A stretch of 62,714 nt of DNA from VGEM01 sp033764265 (GCA_033764265.1 JANRJB010000230.1:1-62714), one strand, 5' to 3'; shown: positions 40,905-49,711, numbered from the stretch's first letter. Translations and numbers: made by a program. Notes: a model not told the origin generated them from the sequence alone.

Positions 40905-42851
40905 ATGAACGCCGACCCCCGCCTCGAGATGGCGCAGAAATACTACAACGCCCAGCTTGACGATCAGGCCTGGGCGATCGTGGCCGAGATCGTGGCCGAG
41001 GCCGATCCACCCGCCGCGGCGCTGCAATTCGCCGCGTCACTGCGCTACGAAGCGCGCGATCTGCCCGCCACCCTCGGCTTCTGCGACCGGCTTCTGGCGG
41101 CTGATCCCCACCATCCCCATGCTCTATTGCTGAAAGGTCGCGCTTTGTTCGATCTGGGACGCGCGGCCGAAGCGGACGCGGTGCTGGCCGCGGCCATGGC
41201 CGCCGATCCCAACGGTGCGGCAGCGGCGTTCAATCGCGGTTTGGTGCTGGAGGCATTGACACGGCTCGACGAGGCCGAGGTCTGCTATCGCCGCGCCGTG
41301 GCGCTGCAAAGCCCGTATCCAGTCGCGTGGAATAATCTCGGCAACGTGCTCGACCGGTTGGGTCGCCCCGACGACGCCGTGACGGCCTTTCGCACCGCGC
41401 TCGACCAGTTTCCGGGCTACTCGGCCGCCCACAATAATCTCGGTGCGACGCTGGCCGGGCAGGGGCGCTTCGCCGCGGCCGCACAGGCCTACGGCCTGGC
41501 GCTGGACGCCGACCCCGACAATCTGGGCGCCCGATTGAACCTCGGCGTGGCCGAGGTCGAGCGCGGCCGGGTCGCGGTCGGGCGCGACCTGTTCGCACAG
41601 GTGCTGCGCGCCGATCCCACAAACACCGCGGCGGCCGACAATCATGCCTTCGCCGCCCACTACGACTGCGATGACCCAGCCGCAGTGCTGGCCACTCATC
41701 GCCGCTTTGCCGCGCCCGCCCCGGCGCGGCCGGGACCGGTCGTTCCGGACCCGGACCGCCGACTCAGAGTTGGGTATGTCTCGGGCGATTTCCGGCGGCA
41801 CTCCGTCGCGTTCTTTAGTGAGCCGCTGATTGCCGCCCATGACCGTGAAGCCGTTGAGGTCGTGTGCTACGCCACCAATACCGATGCCGACGACGTGACC
41901 GCGCGGCTCAAATCCCTGGCCGGCGCCTGGCGCAATCTCGCCGGCCTCGGCACGGCAGACGCCGTGCGCCTGGTGCGCGACGACCGGATCGACGTGCTGG
42001 TCGATCTGTCGGGCCACTCGCTGCATCACCGCCTGGATGTATTCGCCGCCCGCCCGGCGCCTGTTCAGGTCACCGCTATCGGCTATCCCGGCACCACAGG
42101 CATGACGGTGTTCGATGCCCGCCTGTGCGACGCTATCACCGACCCGCCCGGCGCCGAGGCTTACGCCAGCGAACCTTTGGTACGTCTGCCAATGGGCTTG
42201 CATTGCTACCGCCCGCCGTCCGATGCGCCGGCGGTCGCCGCGCGGCCCGCCGCCACGGCCGGGCGCGTCACTTTCGCGTCGTTCAACAAGCTCGCCAAAA
42301 TCTCCGACCGCACCGTCGACCTGTGGAGCGCGGTGCTGGCTGCGGTGCCCGGCGCGCGGCTGATGATCAAGACCAAACCGCTGGTCGAGCCTGCAAGCCA
42401 GGACGAGTTGCGCGCGCGCTTTGCCCGGCACGGGGTCGCGCCACAGCGCCTGTTGTTGTCGGGTTGGCTGGCGGATGACCGCGATCATCTCGCGGCCTAT
42501 CATCACGCCGACATCGCGCTCGACACGTTTCCCTATGCCGGCACGACCACCACCTGCGAGGCGCTCTGGATGGGTGTACCGGTGCTGACGCGCGCCGGGC
42601 GCGGCCACGCCGCTCGCGTCGGGGCAAGCCTGCTGACCACAGTCGGCCTGGCGGACTGGATCGCGTCCGACGATGACGCATTCGTGCGTACGGCCGCGGC
42701 GATGGCGCGCGATCCGGAGCGGTTGGCTGACTTGCGGTCCTCGCTGCGCGCGCGCGTGGCCGCCTCGCCCCTGTGCGATGCCGGGGCTTATGCGCGCGGT
42801 GTCGAAGCCGTTTATCGGGCGCTGTGGCGCGCGGTGCTTACAGGAAGTTGA
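40905..42851 (+). CDS. TPR-GT41 protein O-glycosyltransferase (OGT/SPINDLY type) 3
   Basis: 648 residues. Six or so TPR units at 15-250 (NLGNVLDRLGRPDDAVTAFR, NLGATLAGQGRFAAAAQAYG). The GT41 domain from about 284 has LRVGYVSGDFRRHSVAFFSE, VDLSGHSLHHRLDVFA, QVTAIGYPGTTGMTVFDARL, FASFNKLAKIS, MIKTKPLVE and IALDTFPYAGTTTTCEALWM. It is 9 bp downstream of the larger paralogue, so the two are co-transcribed. The catalytic halves of the two genes are clearly homologous while the TPR parts differ in length, suggesting different recognition of acceptors. The 3' end overlaps the convergent flgL by 14 bp. Confidence 0.92.
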   Translation: MNADPRLEMAQKYYNAQLDDQAWAIVAEIVAEADPPAAALQFAASLRYEARDLPATLGFCDRLLAADPHHPHALLLKGRALFDLGRAAEADAVLAAAMAADPNGAAAAFNRGLVLEALTRLDEAEVCYRRAVALQSPYPVAWNNLGNVLDRLGRPDDAVTAFRTALDQFPGYSAAHNNLGATLAGQGRFAAAAQAYGLALDADPDNLGARLNLGVAEVERGRVAVGRDLFAQVLRADPTNTAAADNHAFAAHYDCDDPAAVLATHRRFAAPAPARPGPVVPDPDRRLRVGYVSGDFRRHSVAFFSEPLIAAHDREAVEVVCYATNTDADDVTARLKSLAGAWRNLAGLGTADAVRLVRDDRIDVLVDLSGHSLHHRLDVFAARPAPVQVTAIGYPGTTGMTVFDARLCDAITDPPGAEAYASEPLVRLPMGLHCYRPPSDAPAVAARPAATAGRVTFASFNKLAKISDRTVDLWSAVLAAVPGARLMIKTKPLVEPASQDELRARFARHGVAPQRLLLSGWLADDRDHLAAYHHADIALDTFPYAGTTTTCEALWMGVPVLTRAGRGHAARVGASLLTTVGLADWIASDDDAFVRTAAAMARDPERLADLRSSLRARVAASPLCDAGAYARGVEAVYRALWRAVLTGS

Positions 42852-44451
42852 CCAGCGACAGCTGCTGAATCTTCGCCAGCGTGGCGAACGACACGTTGAG
42901 CGCGCGCACGTCGTCGTTGAGCTTCACCGCGGCTTCGGTCGGATCCACGTTCTCGATGCCGATCTGGCGAATGTCCAGGAACGCCGCGAACTGCTTCTGG
43001 TCTTCCTTGGCGTCGGCGATGACCTTCTGATTGATGCCGAGCCGATTGAGCACGTCCTGAAGGTCGCCCGGCTTTTCGGTGGACAGCGGCGAATGCTCGA
43101 TCGCGTCGTTGACCAAAGCCAGCGCGTCCACGGCGCGCTGCTGGTTGTTGATCAGGTCGCCCTGGATGACCTGTCCCAGCGCGCGGATCGCTTTCTCGAA
43201 AGCCGGGTCAAGTCCGTTGACGCCGAACTTGATGGTGCGCGTTTCGCTGACCCGATGTTCAACTTCCAGGCGGTCGCCGCGATAGTAAGGTCGCGTGGCG
43301 AAGTTCACCGTTTCGGCGGCGACGTTCAGCACCTGTCCGCTGATGAAGATGACATCGCCGTCCACGACGTCGGGCGCGCCGCCGTTGAGCGCGAAGCCCG
43401 CGCCGCCGTTGAACGGGGCGGTCGACAGCTCGGCATTGGTCGGCCAGCGCACGGTGTAGGCGCCGTTGTTGTTCTGGGTCGAACCGGAAATGTTGATGGT
43501 CGTGCCGTTCGGCGGCACCAGGCGCATTTGCACGCCGGTGCCGGCGGCCTCGGTACCGGCATTGGTGAAGGTCTGGTCGACCGTGATGGTGGTGCCGTCG
43601 CCCGAGATCGACGTAATGGTGTACACGCCGTTGTTGTCGAGCGTACCGCCCTGGGCCGCCGCCGAACCGTTCAACAGGAACGTCTGGCCCACCTCCAGGT
43701 TCGAGAACGCGCCCGGAATGTTCGACGTGATGGTCCCGTCAGTCGCGCCGTTGGCGAAGGTCAGGCTGCCGAAGCTGGCATCGCCGATCAAGGCGGTCTG
43801 GAAGTTGCCGGCCGCTGCGTCGACCTGCGAGATGTTCACCGCCGGCGTGCCGTAGGTCAGTTGGGTGTAGCCGGTGACCGCCACGTTGTTGAACGCGGCG
43901 TCGGCCAGCTGCGCGGCGCGGGTGGTGGGGTAGGTGACGTCGATGCCATCGTAGTCGGCCTGGAACTGCGCGACGTTGTCGTACGGCACGTTCACCGGCG
44001 GCACGCTGGTCTTGCCGCCGCCGAACAGATACTTGCCGTCGATTTTAAGGTTCAGGAAGAACTCCATGTCGTTGAGCAGCGCGAACGCGCGTTCCTGCAG
44101 GTCGGTCACCGCCGACACGTCCTGCGGCGACTGGTCGCGCAGGTCGCGTCCGGTAAACTCGATCAGCAGGTTGCGGAACTTGCGCACGCCGTCGTCCATG
44201 CTGGTGATGGCCGTCGACATGGCCTTCAGGTTGGTCTCGGCCGAGGTGTTGTTGTTGATGAACCGGTCGATGCGGTTTTTCTCGTTCTCGATGTTGATCA
44301 GCCGAAAACTGTCCGACGCGATGCCGAGGTAGTCCTGCGATTTCTTCTCGGTGCCGACCTGGGTCTGTCCGTCGAACACGCGTTTCTGCACGTCGAGCAT
44401 GCGCTGGATCAGCGCTTGCTGGTTCGCGAAGGTTGCAATCCGGGTCACCAT
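42838..44451 (-). CDS. flgL: FlgL, hook-filament junction protein
   Basis: 537 residues, with GAGGAGA before the ATG. FlgL joins hook to filament below flagellin. N-terminal D0/D1: TRIATFANQQALIQRMLDVQ and EKKSQDYLGIASDSFRLINI; C-terminal end: VKLNDDVRALNVSFATLAKI then QQLSLVNFL. The segment NLKIDGKYLFGGGKTSVPPV near 140-160 is a conserved FlgL turn. A large beta-rich, Gly/Thr/Asn-rich insert (about 190-400) makes it much longer than the roughly 317-residue enteric protein; such inserts are usual in alphaproteobacterial FlgL. It is last in the flgI-flgJ-flgN-flgK-flgL unit and 43 bp after flgK. Confidence 0.92.
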   Translation of the reverse strand: MVTRIATFANQQALIQRMLDVQKRVFDGQTQVGTEKKSQDYLGIASDSFRLINIENEKNRIDRFINNNTSAETNLKAMSTAITSMDDGVRKFRNLLIEFTGRDLRDQSPQDVSAVTDLQERAFALLNDMEFFLNLKIDGKYLFGGGKTSVPPVNVPYDNVAQFQADYDGIDVTYPTTRAAQLADAAFNNVAVTGYTQLTYGTPAVNISQVDAAAGNFQTALIGDASFGSLTFANGATDGTITSNIPGAFSNLEVGQTFLLNGSAAAQGGTLDNNGVYTITSISGDGTTITVDQTFTNAGTEAAGTGVQMRLVPPNGTTINISGSTQNNNGAYTVRWPTNAELSTAPFNGGAGFALNGGAPDVVDGDVIFISGQVLNVAAETVNFATRPYYRGDRLEVEHRVSETRTIKFGVNGLDPAFEKAIRALGQVIQGDLINNQQRAVDALALVNDAIEHSPLSTEKPGDLQDVLNRLGINQKVIADAKEDQKQFAAFLDIRQIGIENVDPTEAAVKLNDDVRALNVSFATLAKIQQLSLVNFL

Positions 44452-44494
44452 GTCGGTCTCTCCTCAGCGCCGCCGAGATCGTCGCGGCGCGGCC

Positions 44495-46675
44495 TTAGCG
44501 GATCAGGTCGTTCAGGATGTCGAACAGCTGCGAGGTCGTCGAAATCACCTTGGCCGAGGCGGCGTAGGTCTGCTGGAACACCAGCAAGGCCGACATCTCT
44601 TCGTCCAGGTTCACTCCCGACAGTTCGGCATGCTTCAGTTCCAGCGCCGTCTTCAGTTCCTGCTGGAATTTGAAATCGGTCTGGATTCCGGCGGCTTTGG
44701 TCGAGCTGAATGAAATGATCGAGGCAGAATACTCGGCGAATGTGACGCCCGACCCGCTCAGGGATCCTGCCGCCTCGAACGAGACCTGGCCACTGAGCAT
44801 CGCCGCCATTTCGCCGGCGACTTCGTTGTCGCCCGGCGACAGAAGGTAGCGCCCGGTGATCTGGTCGAACTGCACGCGTCCGCGGCTGACCAGCGACGGG
44901 TCGTCCACCAGCGGCTGGTTGACGCGCAGCTTGGTGGCGTAGCCGTTCTCGGAAAAGTCCAGTCCCAACGCGTTGATCGCGTCGGTGCCGCCGACCTGGG
45001 TGACCGCCAGTTGCTCACCCAGGATGTGCTGAATGCGCAACTTCTTGCCCGAGCCTTCGGGAATGACTTCGGCGGTGATGCGGCCTTGCAGGGCGGTGTT
45101 CTGGTTGATGCGGTCGCGGATCGCCTCCAGCGTGTCGTTCGGGTTGACGACGATGGTGCCGCCGAGGATACCGGTCGGGTTGGTGGTGTCGGAGAAGTTC
45201 AACGTCTGCGCCGCCGCAATGCCAAGCGTGAAGTTGGAAGGCTTGAGGCGGGAATCCCACTGGCCGAGCTTGGGATCGGTGGCGAAGAAGTCGTTCAGGC
45301 CGAAGAACGACGAAAACCCGGTGTGGGTCTGGTCGGAGGTGCCGTCTCCATCCAGGTCGAAGGCCACCGACACGTCTTGCGGCGCACTGCCCTTGACCGC
45401 GGTCGCCTCGTCGCGGAAGGCGATCGCGAACGTCTCGGTGCCCAGGCGGATCTGCAGCTTCCCATCGGTATTGACGGCGGCCGTGGCGTTGGCCAGCTGC
45501 GGGTCCAGGCCTTGCAACCAAGTCTGCAATGAGGTCGCCAGCGTGTCGACCGTTCCGCCGTTGGCGAAATTAATTCCGGCCGGATCCAGGATTCGGCTCG
45601 AGAACCGCTCGGCGCCGGTGCCATCGTAGATCACCACGTTGGTCTGCGCGCCCGAGAAGGTCACGGTCTGGGTCGCCGAACTCAGGAACTGGCGCGTGCC
45701 GGTGACGTCGTTGACCATCGACGGAAACGACGTGCCGCGGTTATGAACGGCGTTCACTTCCTCGATCAGGTTGCGCGTCAGCTCGTCCAGCTGCGCCTGC
45801 ATGTCCGGCAGCAACCCGTCGCGCATCTCGATCAGCGACTTCAGCTTGCCCGAGCGGATCGACTCGGTGATGTCGCGCATGCCGGCGAAGATGCCATTGA
45901 AGTCGCCACCCGCATAGGTGTGCGAGGCATCCACCAGCGACAGCGCCACGTGGCTCATTTCCACCGGCCGGTTGTCGATCAGCGTCGTGCCGTCCGAGGT
46001 GAAGACCGTCACCGCGCCGTTGGAGTTGAAGAAGTACTGTATGTCGACCAGGTCGGCCAACCGGCCCAGCGCCACATCGCGCTTGTCTTCCAGGTCCTCG
46101 GTCTGGCGGCCGGTGGCGCTGTTGACCGAGATGGTGTCGTTGAGCTGACCGATCGCCGACAGGAGATTGTTCATCTCCTGGATGCCGCGTTCGATTTCGC
46201 GGTCGGCGTCCAGGCGCAAGCCCTGCACCGCACGGCTCATGCGCGCCAGCTGATCGGCGATGGTGATGCCGGCCTGCACCGCCGACAGCTGGGTGGTGGT
46301 TTTTTCCGGCTCCAGCGCCAGGGTCTCGAATTCGGACTGGAGCTTGTTGACGGTGTGGCTGATGGTGTTGTTGGACGATGTGGTGCCGAACTGGTCCTGG
46401 ATTCGCCGAAAATAGCTGTTGAGGGTATCCAGGCGGCCGAAGCTGGCGCGCTCCTCGCGCAGGTCGCGCAGCAGGTTCTGGTCGACCCGGTTACGGATAT
46501 CGCCGAGCTGCACGCCGGCGCCGTTGCCGGCCAACACGCGCGATTCAGGCTCGAAGATCTTCCGGGTGTAACCCTCGGTGTTGACGTTGGCGATGTTGTG
46601 CGAAATCACGTCCAAGCCGGCTTGCGCCGTGCTCAGGCCGGAGATCGCCGAATTCAGGGCCAGGGTCAGGGTCAT
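44495..46675 (-). CDS. flgK: FlgK, hook-filament junction protein
   Basis: 726 residues. FlgK sits on the hook tip beneath FlgL. The N-terminal signature LNSAISGLSTAQAGLDVISH then NIANVNTEGYTRKI and the C-terminal SGVNLDEEMSALLVFQQTYA then ASAKVISTTSQLFDIL are complete. The D1 helical regions (about 60-200) and a long central part with repeated beta-rich pieces account for the length, which is above the enteric 547 residues. It lies 24 bp after the FlgN-like chaperone gene and before flgL, so all are probably expressed from the sigma-54 promoter upstream of flgI. Confidence 0.96.
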   Translation of the reverse strand: MTLTLALNSAISGLSTAQAGLDVISHNIANVNTEGYTRKIFEPESRVLAGNGAGVQLGDIRNRVDQNLLRDLREERASFGRLDTLNSYFRRIQDQFGTTSSNNTISHTVNKLQSEFETLALEPEKTTTQLSAVQAGITIADQLARMSRAVQGLRLDADREIERGIQEMNNLLSAIGQLNDTISVNSATGRQTEDLEDKRDVALGRLADLVDIQYFFNSNGAVTVFTSDGTTLIDNRPVEMSHVALSLVDASHTYAGGDFNGIFAGMRDITESIRSGKLKSLIEMRDGLLPDMQAQLDELTRNLIEEVNAVHNRGTSFPSMVNDVTGTRQFLSSATQTVTFSGAQTNVVIYDGTGAERFSSRILDPAGINFANGGTVDTLATSLQTWLQGLDPQLANATAAVNTDGKLQIRLGTETFAIAFRDEATAVKGSAPQDVSVAFDLDGDGTSDQTHTGFSSFFGLNDFFATDPKLGQWDSRLKPSNFTLGIAAAQTLNFSDTTNPTGILGGTIVVNPNDTLEAIRDRINQNTALQGRITAEVIPEGSGKKLRIQHILGEQLAVTQVGGTDAINALGLDFSENGYATKLRVNQPLVDDPSLVSRGRVQFDQITGRYLLSPGDNEVAGEMAAMLSGQVSFEAAGSLSGSGVTFAEYSASIISFSSTKAAGIQTDFKFQQELKTALELKHAELSGVNLDEEMSALLVFQQTYAASAKVISTTSQLFDILNDLIR

Positions 46676-46699
46676 GATGTGATGCCTCGCGGCGGCCCG

Positions 46700-47251
46700 C
46701 TACATGGTCTGGTTGAACGACACGGCCAGATGCCGCTTCGACGGCACGTAGGCGTTCAGCGCGCCGTTGCTGGAATAGGCGGCTGAAGTATCCCGCTGCT
46801 TGTCGCGCACCGCGTCGACCACGGTTTTCAGGAACTTGTTGATGACCGAGATATTGGCCTTCAACAGGCTCGCGTTCTCGCCCATCAATTCGGACAGGCG
46901 AATCGCCATCTGGGCCAGCGCGTTGCGTTTGACCGGGTCCATCGCCTTGGCGATCTCCGGTTCGCGGTGCAGGCCGTTGAGCTGCTGTTGGTACAGCCGG
47001 GCCAACTGCTCCTTGCGTTCGGTCATCGATTTTACTTCGTCCGTGCGGTGACGCTTCAGCGCGGCATTCTCGCGCGTCAGCAGATCCGTCAACTGGCGGA
47101 TGGTCGCCATCAGCTCGTCGGCGCGATTGATCGGCGTCGGCTTGCGCGCGGGCGCTGGCGGCGCTGCCCGGTTGGCGGGGGCGGCGGGCGCCGTCGCCGG
47201 GTTGGGCCGGGACGGCCCGGGTCGGGGCGGCTGGCGGGTCATCATGTTCAT
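46700..47251 (-). CDS. FlgN-like export chaperone for FlgK/FlgL
   Basis: 183 residues, with GGAG upstream of the ATG. The first 40 residues are Pro/Ala-rich (PRPGPSRPNPATAPAAPANR) and probably disordered. The rest is a long helical hairpin: MATIRQLTDLLTRENAALKR, VKSMTERKEQLARLYQQQLN and NALAQMAIRLSELMGENASL. This matches the FlgN pattern (LLxxExxAL, then K near ExL) and the position directly before flgK supports a chaperone keeping FlgK/FlgL export-ready. Sequence conservation in FlgN is weak, so symbol assignment is withheld. It starts 18 bp after the rod-binding gene. Confidence 0.7.
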   Translation of the reverse strand: MNMMTRQPPRPGPSRPNPATAPAAPANRAAPPAPARKPTPINRADELMATIRQLTDLLTRENAALKRHRTDEVKSMTERKEQLARLYQQQLNGLHREPEIAKAMDPVKRNALAQMAIRLSELMGENASLLKANISVINKFLKTVVDAVRDKQRDTSAAYSSNGALNAYVPSKRHLAVSFNQTM

Positions 47252-47269
47252 GGCATCAGCTCCGCGAAC

Positions 47270-47719
47270 TCATCGCCGGTACGCCGCGGCCGCGGCCGCG
47301 GCGACGGCGGGATGCGTGGTCGTGTCAGCCGCAGGGGCCGCGCGTTGCAGCGCCGGATCGCCGGCCTGGCTGCGTTCCTCTTGCGCCTTGATCATCGCGG
47401 CCATGACCTGGTCGGCGATGCCGAAGCCGCCGCGCTTGGCGATTTCCTTGCCGTATTCCTGGGTCAGCATCGACCGCCACATTTCCTCGGCGTGGCCGCC
47501 GCCGAATTCCGGATCGACGCCCACGTCGGTCCACATGTGCTGCATCATCTGGCCGATGAAGAACGCCTCGAATTCCTGGGCGGCCGCGCGCACCTTGCCG
47601 GCGTCTTTGGCGTCGCCGGCGGCGGTGGTGCTGGCGGTCAGGCGTGCCTGTACGCCGCCGGCGTACATCGCCCTGGCCTGGTCGAGCTGCGCGGCCCCGA
47701 GTTGGGACAGGCTGTCCAT
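47270..47719 (-). CDS. flgJ: FlgJ-type rod-binding protein (no muramidase domain)
   Basis: 149 residues. FlgJ caps the rod during assembly. Only the N-terminal rod-binding domain exists: VRAAAQEFEAFFIGQMMQHM near 45-62 (family motif), FGGGHAEEMWRSMLTQEYGK and GGFGIADQVMAAMIKAQEE near 95-115. The peptidoglycan-hydrolase half of enteric FlgJ is absent, as is normal in alphaproteobacteria, so wall penetration needs a separate enzyme. The C-terminal 35 residues are Ala-rich. It is 10 bp after flgI and 18 bp before the FlgN-like gene. Confidence 0.85.
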   Translation of the reverse strand: MDSLSQLGAAQLDQARAMYAGGVQARLTASTTAAGDAKDAGKVRAAAQEFEAFFIGQMMQHMWTDVGVDPEFGGGHAEEMWRSMLTQEYGKEIAKRGGFGIADQVMAAMIKAQEERSQAGDPALQRAAPAADTTTHPAVAAAAAAAYRR

Positions 47720-47729
47720 CGCCGTTTCC

Positions 47730-48917
47730 TCACATCACCTGGATTTCGGCCTGCAGCGCGCCGGCGGCCTTGATCGCCTGCAGGATCGAAATCATGTCGC
47801 GCGGACCCACGCCCAACGCGTTCAGTCCGTTCACCAGTTCCTGAAGGCTGACCCCGTCGTCGACCACGGCCAGTCGGCGGTCTTCGTCTTCGTCGATGGT
47901 GATTTCGGTGCGCGGCACCACCACCGTTTCCCCGGTTTCGGAGAACGGCGAGGGCTGCGAGACCTGCGGCGTTTCGGTGACGCGGATGGTCAGGTTGCCT
48001 TGGGCCACGGCGACGGTGGAAATGCGCACGTCCTGACCGATCACGATCACGCCGGTGCTTTCGTCGATCACCACGCGCGCGACCTGATCGGGCTCGACCA
48101 TCAACTGCTCAATATCGGTCATCGCCTCGACGAGGCTGCCTTGGTAGCCGTCGGGCAGGGTCATCAGGACCGTGCCGGGGTCCAGCGCTTCGGCCGCGGT
48201 GGTGCCCAGAAAGGCGTTGATGGCCTGCGCCAGGCGGCGGGCGGTGGTCAGATCGGGATTGCGCAGCGACAGGTTGCCCTGGCGCAGAGTGCTCAGGTCG
48301 AAGTCGATCTCGCGCTCGACGATGGCGCCGCTGGGAATGCGGCCCGAGGTCGGCACGCCACGCTGCACGCTGGCCGCGGCGCCCTGAACGGAAAAACCGC
48401 CGACCTGAAGCGGACCTTGCGCGACCGCGTAAACCTCGCCGTCGGCGCCGACCAACGGCGTGACGACCAGCACGCCGCCCTGCAGGCTCTCCGCGTCGCC
48501 CAGGGCGCTCACCGCCACGTCGATGCGCGCGCCGGTGCGCGCGAACGAGGGGAGGGTGGCGGTGACGATGACCGCCGCCACGCTCTGGGCGCGAATCTCG
48601 CCTTCGCGGGCGTTGACCCCAAAGCGCTCGAGCATGCCGATCAGGCTTTCTTTGGTGTACGGCATGCGGCGCACGTCGTCGCCGGTGTCGGCCAAGCCGA
48701 CCACCAAGCCGTAACCGACCAGCACGTTCTCGCGCACGCCTTCGAAGGTCGCGAGGTCCTTGATGCGCGAGGCGGCATGCGCCTGCGCGGAAATCGTCAG
48801 CAACAGCGCCGCCGCCACCACGTGCATGGCCACAAACCACGCCCGGTCGATGACGCGCACGACGGTCGCGCGCAGGGCCCATGCCCCGGGATGTGTTGGC
48901 GGTACGGTACGATCCAT
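47730..48917 (-). CDS. flgI: FlgI, flagellar P-ring protein
   Basis: 395 residues. FlgI is exported by Sec and forms the periplasmic P ring. A hydrophobic signal segment with cleavage near SAQAHAA (about residues 30-49) precedes the mature start SRIKDLATFEGVRENVLVGY then GLVVGLADTGDD, the family hallmark. The C-terminal signature NGLNALGVGPRDMISILQAI then KAAGALQAEIQVM is intact. The 20 residues before the hydrophobic core suggest that the true start may be slightly downstream. It is first in its operon, with a sigma-54 promoter about 85 bp upstream, an IHF site and ftr sites beyond, and is divergent from fliX. Confidence 0.96.
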   Translation of the reverse strand: MDRTVPPTHPGAWALRATVVRVIDRAWFVAMHVVAAALLLTISAQAHAASRIKDLATFEGVRENVLVGYGLVVGLADTGDDVRRMPYTKESLIGMLERFGVNAREGEIRAQSVAAVIVTATLPSFARTGARIDVAVSALGDAESLQGGVLVVTPLVGADGEVYAVAQGPLQVGGFSVQGAAASVQRGVPTSGRIPSGAIVEREIDFDLSTLRQGNLSLRNPDLTTARRLAQAINAFLGTTAAEALDPGTVLMTLPDGYQGSLVEAMTDIEQLMVEPDQVARVVIDESTGVIVIGQDVRISTVAVAQGNLTIRVTETPQVSQPSPFSETGETVVVPRTEITIDEDEDRRLAVVDDGVSLQELVNGLNALGVGPRDMISILQAIKAAGALQAEIQVM

Positions 48918-48997
48918 GGCGGCCTCGTGTTTTTCACTCTTCTGGCGCGTGCCGGACGCGCCTCGGGCGCGACGGGCACAGTGACCCGACCCTCCAG

Positions 48998-49015
48998 ATG
49001 CGAAATCCGTGCCAA
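48998..49015 (-). promoter_or_regulatory. Sigma-54 promoter of flgI operon
   Basis: Minus strand TTGGCACGGATTTCGCAT: perfect -24 (TGGCACG), ten-base GG-GC spacing, and a -12 of TCGCA with one mismatch to TTGCA. The predicted start is near 48988, about 70 bases before the flgI ATG. Confidence 0.85.
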
Positions 49016-49028
49016 CTTCCGCGTCGGA

Positions 49029-49041
49029 TAACCTATTGATT
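49029..49041 (-). promoter_or_regulatory. Consensus IHF site at flgI promoter
   Basis: Minus strand AATCAATAGGTTA fits WATCAA-N4-TTR exactly. It lies between the ftr sites and the -24 element at almost the same offset (centre 22-24 bp upstream of -24) as at fliK. Confidence 0.65.
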
Positions 49042-49087
49042 TCACTTAATTTCGGTTTGGAGGGCCGGTCCTTATCCGGCTGATTCG

Positions 49088-49124
49088 GGCAGTTCCGGCC
49101 CAGCGCCGGGCAATTCTTGCCCGG
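49088..49124. promoter_or_regulatory. ftr sites (FlbD enhancer) between flgI and fliX
   Basis: The strong copy at 49106-49124 is CCGGGCAA-TTC-TTGCCCGG, a perfect 8+3+8 palindrome. A weaker one at 49088-49100 reads GGCAG-TTC-CGGCC, centre to centre 21 bp away. They are 75-112 bp upstream of the flgI -24 element and 75 bp from the fliX start, so FlbD could also affect fliX. Confidence 0.65.
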
Positions 49125-49198
49125 TTGCGCCGCCCGTGGGCCTCGTGTTGGATGGCGCGTCTGCCCAACCCCATGAACCGACAGGATTCTCCCCGTCC

Positions 49199-49654
49199 GT
49201 GGTCAAGATCGAAGGCAGCAAGGGGCCGGCACAGGTCCAGCCTGGAAAGGCCCGTCGCGCGGAACGCGGTGGCCCGGCTGGCGCGTTCGCCAGCGAATTA
49301 AGCCGCGCTAACGGGCCTGGTGAACCGGAGCCCGCGGAGGTCGGCGCGGTCGACTCGAGTTCGGCAGTGGCCGGTGTCGGCTCGGTTCTGGCGGCCCAAA
49401 CCGTTGGCACGGACGACCGCCCGACCTTCGAGGAACGCCAGCGTCGCGCCAAGCGTGGGGCCGAAATCCTCGATCGATTAGAGGAGATTCGACGGGGTTT
49501 GTTGTTGGGGATCGTGCCCAAAGACCGGCTGGCCGACCTGGCCCGGCTGGTGCGGGAAAAGCGCGAACGAGGCGCCGATCCGGTGGTCGCGCGCCTACTT
49601 GACGAAATCGAGCTAAGAGCGGAAGTAGAACTCGCTAAACTCAGCCGGCGATAA
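49199..49654 (+). CDS. fliX: FliX, FlbD-linked flagellar assembly regulator
   Basis: 151 residues from the GTG at 49199 (MVKIEGSKGPAQVQ), chosen because FliX proteins begin with a similar MKxxG; GTG 49136 is an alternative. FliX binds FlbD and couples its activity to completion of early basal-body structures. The conserved C-terminal half is clear: RAKRGAEILDRLEEIRRGLL, GIVPKDRLADLARLVREKRE and LLDEIELRAEVELAKLSRR. The N-terminal half is Gly/Ala/Pro-rich and variable. It is divergent from flgI, as in Caulobacter, with the shared ftr region between. FlbD itself is encoded 43 kb away at 5106. Confidence 0.9.
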   Translation: MVKIEGSKGPAQVQPGKARRAERGGPAGAFASELSRANGPGEPEPAEVGAVDSSSAVAGVGSVLAAQTVGTDDRPTFEERQRRAKRGAEILDRLEEIRRGLLLGIVPKDRLADLARLVREKRERGADPVVARLLDEIELRAEVELAKLSRR

Positions 49655-49688
49655 GTCGGTTCCAGGGTGTGGACAAAGCCCGGGAGCT

Positions 49689-49711
49689 GTCATTTAAGTG
49701 TATGAAATGAC
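49689..49711 (+). promoter_or_regulatory. Inverted repeat abutting the dksA-like start codon
   Basis: GTCATTT, nine bases, AAATGAC, ending one base before the ATG at 49712. The repeat occupies the place of the ribosome-binding site, and no Shine-Dalgarno is visible. It could be an operator or an initiation-blocking hairpin. Confidence 0.45.
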
